From: Mesorhizobium sp.
GTDB lineage: Bacteria > Pseudomonadota > Alphaproteobacteria > Rhizobiales > Rhizobiaceae
Direction of reading: 5' to 3'
DNA length: 64,000 nt
Assembly (NCBI RefSeq): GCF_016793485.1
Contig: NZ_JAEULZ010000052.1
Coordinates: 1 to 64,000, forward strand
Shown here: positions 62,793-64,000 of the stretch, piece by piece
Numbering within the stretch: the stretch's first letter is position 1
How the letters are laid out: the number at the start of each line of letters is the position of its first letter
Notes under the pieces: generated by a model
What the model saw: the letters and a program-made list of their open reading frames with translations, nothing else
Told to the model about the DNA's origin: nothing
Databases searched by the model: none
Position numbers and translations under genes: made by a program

Positions 62793-63761
62793 ATGACTGA
62801 GATCGCGACATACAACTTCGCCTACCTCGACGAGCAGACGAAGCGGATGATCCGGCGCGCGATCCTGAAGGGCATTGCGATTCCCGGCTATCAGGTGCCC
62901 TTCGCCAGCCGCGAGATGCCGATGCCCTATGGCTGGGGAACCGGCGGCGTGCAGGTGACCGCGGCCATCATCGGACCGGACGATGTGCTGAAGGTCATCG
63001 ACCAGGGCGCCGACGACACCACCAATGCCGTGTCGATCCGCAATTTCTTTCGCAAGGTGGCCGACGTCGAGACGACGACCGAGACCGCCAGCGCCACCAT
63101 CATCCAGACGCGCCACCGCATCCCGGAGCGGCCGCTGACGGAGGGCCAGACGCTGGTCTATCAGGTGCCGATCCCGGAACCGTTGCGTTTCCTCGAACCG
63201 CGCGAGACCGAGACCCGCAAGATGCATGCGCTGGAGGAATACGGCCTCATGCACGTCAAGCTCTACGAGGACATCGCCAGGCACGGCCACATCGCCACCA
63301 CCTACGCCTATCCGGTCAAGGTCGAGGGGCGCTACGTGATGGACCCCTCGCCGACACCGAAGTTCGACAATCCCAAGATGCACATGTCGCCCGCACTCCA
63401 GCTTTTCGGCGCCGGCCGCGAAAAGCGCATCTATGCGATCCCGCCCTTTACCGAGGTCGTCAGTCTCGATTTCGAGGATCACCCGTTCGAAGTGCAGAAG
63501 TTCGACAAGCCCTGCGCGCTGTGCGGCGCTGAACAGGTCTATCTCGACGAGGTGATCCTCGACGACCGCGGCGGCCGCATGTTCGTCTGCTCGGACACCG
63601 ATCACTGCGAAAGCAGGCGTCTCTCCTCCCCCCTTGCGGGGGAGGTGTCGCCGGAGGCGACGGAGGGGGGTGGCTCCGCTTCGCCGTCATTGCAAGCTTC
63701 GCGATCCCCACCCGGCCCTGCGGGCCACCCTGCCCCCAAGGGGGAGGGTAAGGGAGAATGA
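62793..63761 (+). CDS. phnJ: C-P lyase radical-SAM subunit PhnJ with a repeat-derived C-terminal tail
   Basis: 322 aa against about 281 in E. coli. The catalytic core is intact: Gly32 (glycyl radical site) in IAIPGYQVPF, and four cysteines at 241, 244, 266 and 272 (CALC ... CSDTDHC), the same positions as in E. coli PhnJ. It breaks the C-P bond of ribose-1-phosphonate 5-phosphate. After residue 276 the reading frame enters the GC-rich repeat at 63623-63750, giving a Ser/Pro/Gly-rich tail of about 46 residues without family character. AAGGG precedes the ATG; longer in-frame starts are not supported. Confidence 0.93.
   Translation: MTEIATYNFAYLDEQTKRMIRRAILKGIAIPGYQVPFASREMPMPYGWGTGGVQVTAAIIGPDDVLKVIDQGADDTTNAVSIRNFFRKVADVETTTETASATIIQTRHRIPERPLTEGQTLVYQVPIPEPLRFLEPRETETRKMHALEEYGLMHVKLYEDIARHGHIATTYAYPVKVEGRYVMDPSPTPKFDNPKMHMSPALQLFGAGREKRIYAIPPFTEVVSLDFEDHPFEVQKFDKPCALCGAEQVYLDEVILDDRGGRMFVCSDTDHCESRRLSSPLAGEVSPEATEGGGSASPSLQASRSPPGPAGHPAPKGEGKGE
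63623..63750. repeat. 128-base GC-rich inverted-repeat element overlapping the end of phnJ
   Basis: Left hairpin CCTCCCCC-type/GGGGGAGG, then GGGGTGGC...CCCCACCC inverted arms and a right hairpin of CCCCC/GGGGG runs. Same plan as the element at 40884-41038. It lies inside the phnJ frame, and its hairpins fall between phnJ and phnK, where they could reduce readthrough. Confidence 0.65.
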
Positions 63762-63763
63762 CC

Positions 63764-64000
63764 ATGACCGACGAACCTCTCCTCCGCGTCGCCTCGCTGT
63801 CGAAATTCTACGGCGCACGCGTCGGCTGCGAGGACATTTCCTTCGAGCTGTTCCCCGGCGAGGTGCTGGCGATCGTCGGCGAATCCGGCTCGGGCAAGAC
63901 GACGCTTCTGAACTGTATCTCGACCCGGCTGACGCCGACCTCGGGATGCGTGTCCTACCGCATGCGCGACGGCGCGTTCCGTGATCTCTACCGGATGAGC
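63764..64000 (+). CDS. phnK: phosphonate C-P lyase ABC-type ATPase PhnK, N-terminal part
   Basis: 79 codons to the window end. MTDEPLLRVASLSKFYGA, then ISFELFPGEVLAIVGESGSGKTTLLN with Walker A GESGSGKTT, followed by the PhnK-type LTPTSGCVSYRMRDG segment. It binds the PhnGHIJ core. An in-frame ATG at 63758 overlaps the phnJ stop; 63764 is preferred because AGGGAGA then sits at a better distance. The repeat in phnJ ends 13 bases before it. Confidence 0.9.
   Translation, partial: MTDEPLLRVASLSKFYGARVGCEDISFELFPGEVLAIVGESGSGKTTLLNCISTRLTPTSGCVSYRMRDGAFRDLYRMS

Overview
The window is GC-rich DNA from an alphaproteobacterium, most likely of the order Hyphomicrobiales and probably close to Mesorhizobium or other Phyllobacteriaceae. 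The clues are an exo/prs-type exopolysaccharide (EPS) locus, a minCDE operon, a phnFGHIJK carbon-phosphorus lyase locus, PHO-box style control and GC-rich intergenic repeats of the kind seen in that order. No rRNA, tRNA, CRISPR array, transposase or prophage gene was seen. The taxon is an inference from gene content.

1-34.7 kb is a large EPS locus. It holds precursor enzymes (GalU, partial, and UDP-glucose dehydrogenase), an ExoP-type tyrosine autokinase overlapping a PPP-family phosphatase, a priming sugar transferase (ExoY), three family-2 glycosyltransferases, a Wzy/ExoQ-like polymerase, two Wzx-like flippases, a Wza-like export lipoprotein and an acyltransferase with an SGNH domain. A sugar epimerase and a Gfo/Idh dehydrogenase are also present. 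Three likely polysaccharide-degrading enzymes follow the theme: a GH16 enzyme flanked by RTX repeats, a GH26-like hydrolase and a heparinase II/III-like lyase. A PrsDE-type type I secretion system probably exports the RTX enzyme. At the edge lie an endonuclease/exonuclease/phosphatase protein, an aldo/keto reductase, a GMC oxidoreductase and a DrrAB-like ABC exporter. Nine copies of one short palindrome-like box, consensus BTGCRRTGCAV, lie in the intergenic regions of this locus. They suggest one unidentified regulator controls the whole set.

34.7-58.6 kb is a catabolic region for sugar acids or oligosaccharides. It has a sugar ABC transporter (binding protein and two permeases), a DppABC(DF)-type transporter with a fused double ATPase, four enolase-superfamily dehydratase-like enzymes, two SDR dehydrogenases, an SMP-30-type lactonase, an aldose-epimerase-like protein, a Gfo/Idh dehydrogenase, an inositol-monophosphatase-like enzyme, an IclR regulator and a binding-protein-like protein without a signal peptide. 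Palindromes with TCCG/CGGA arms recur at its divergent promoters and are candidate IclR operators. The minCDE cell-division operon sits inside this region.

59-64 kb is the phn (C-P lyase) locus. phnF is divergent from phnGHI, and between them lie a PHO box and a perfect inverted repeat that is a candidate PhnF operator. A hicA-hicB toxin-antitoxin pair lies on the opposite strand between phnI and phnJ. The phnJ reading frame runs into a GC-rich repeat that gives it a foreign C-terminal tail. The window ends inside phnK.
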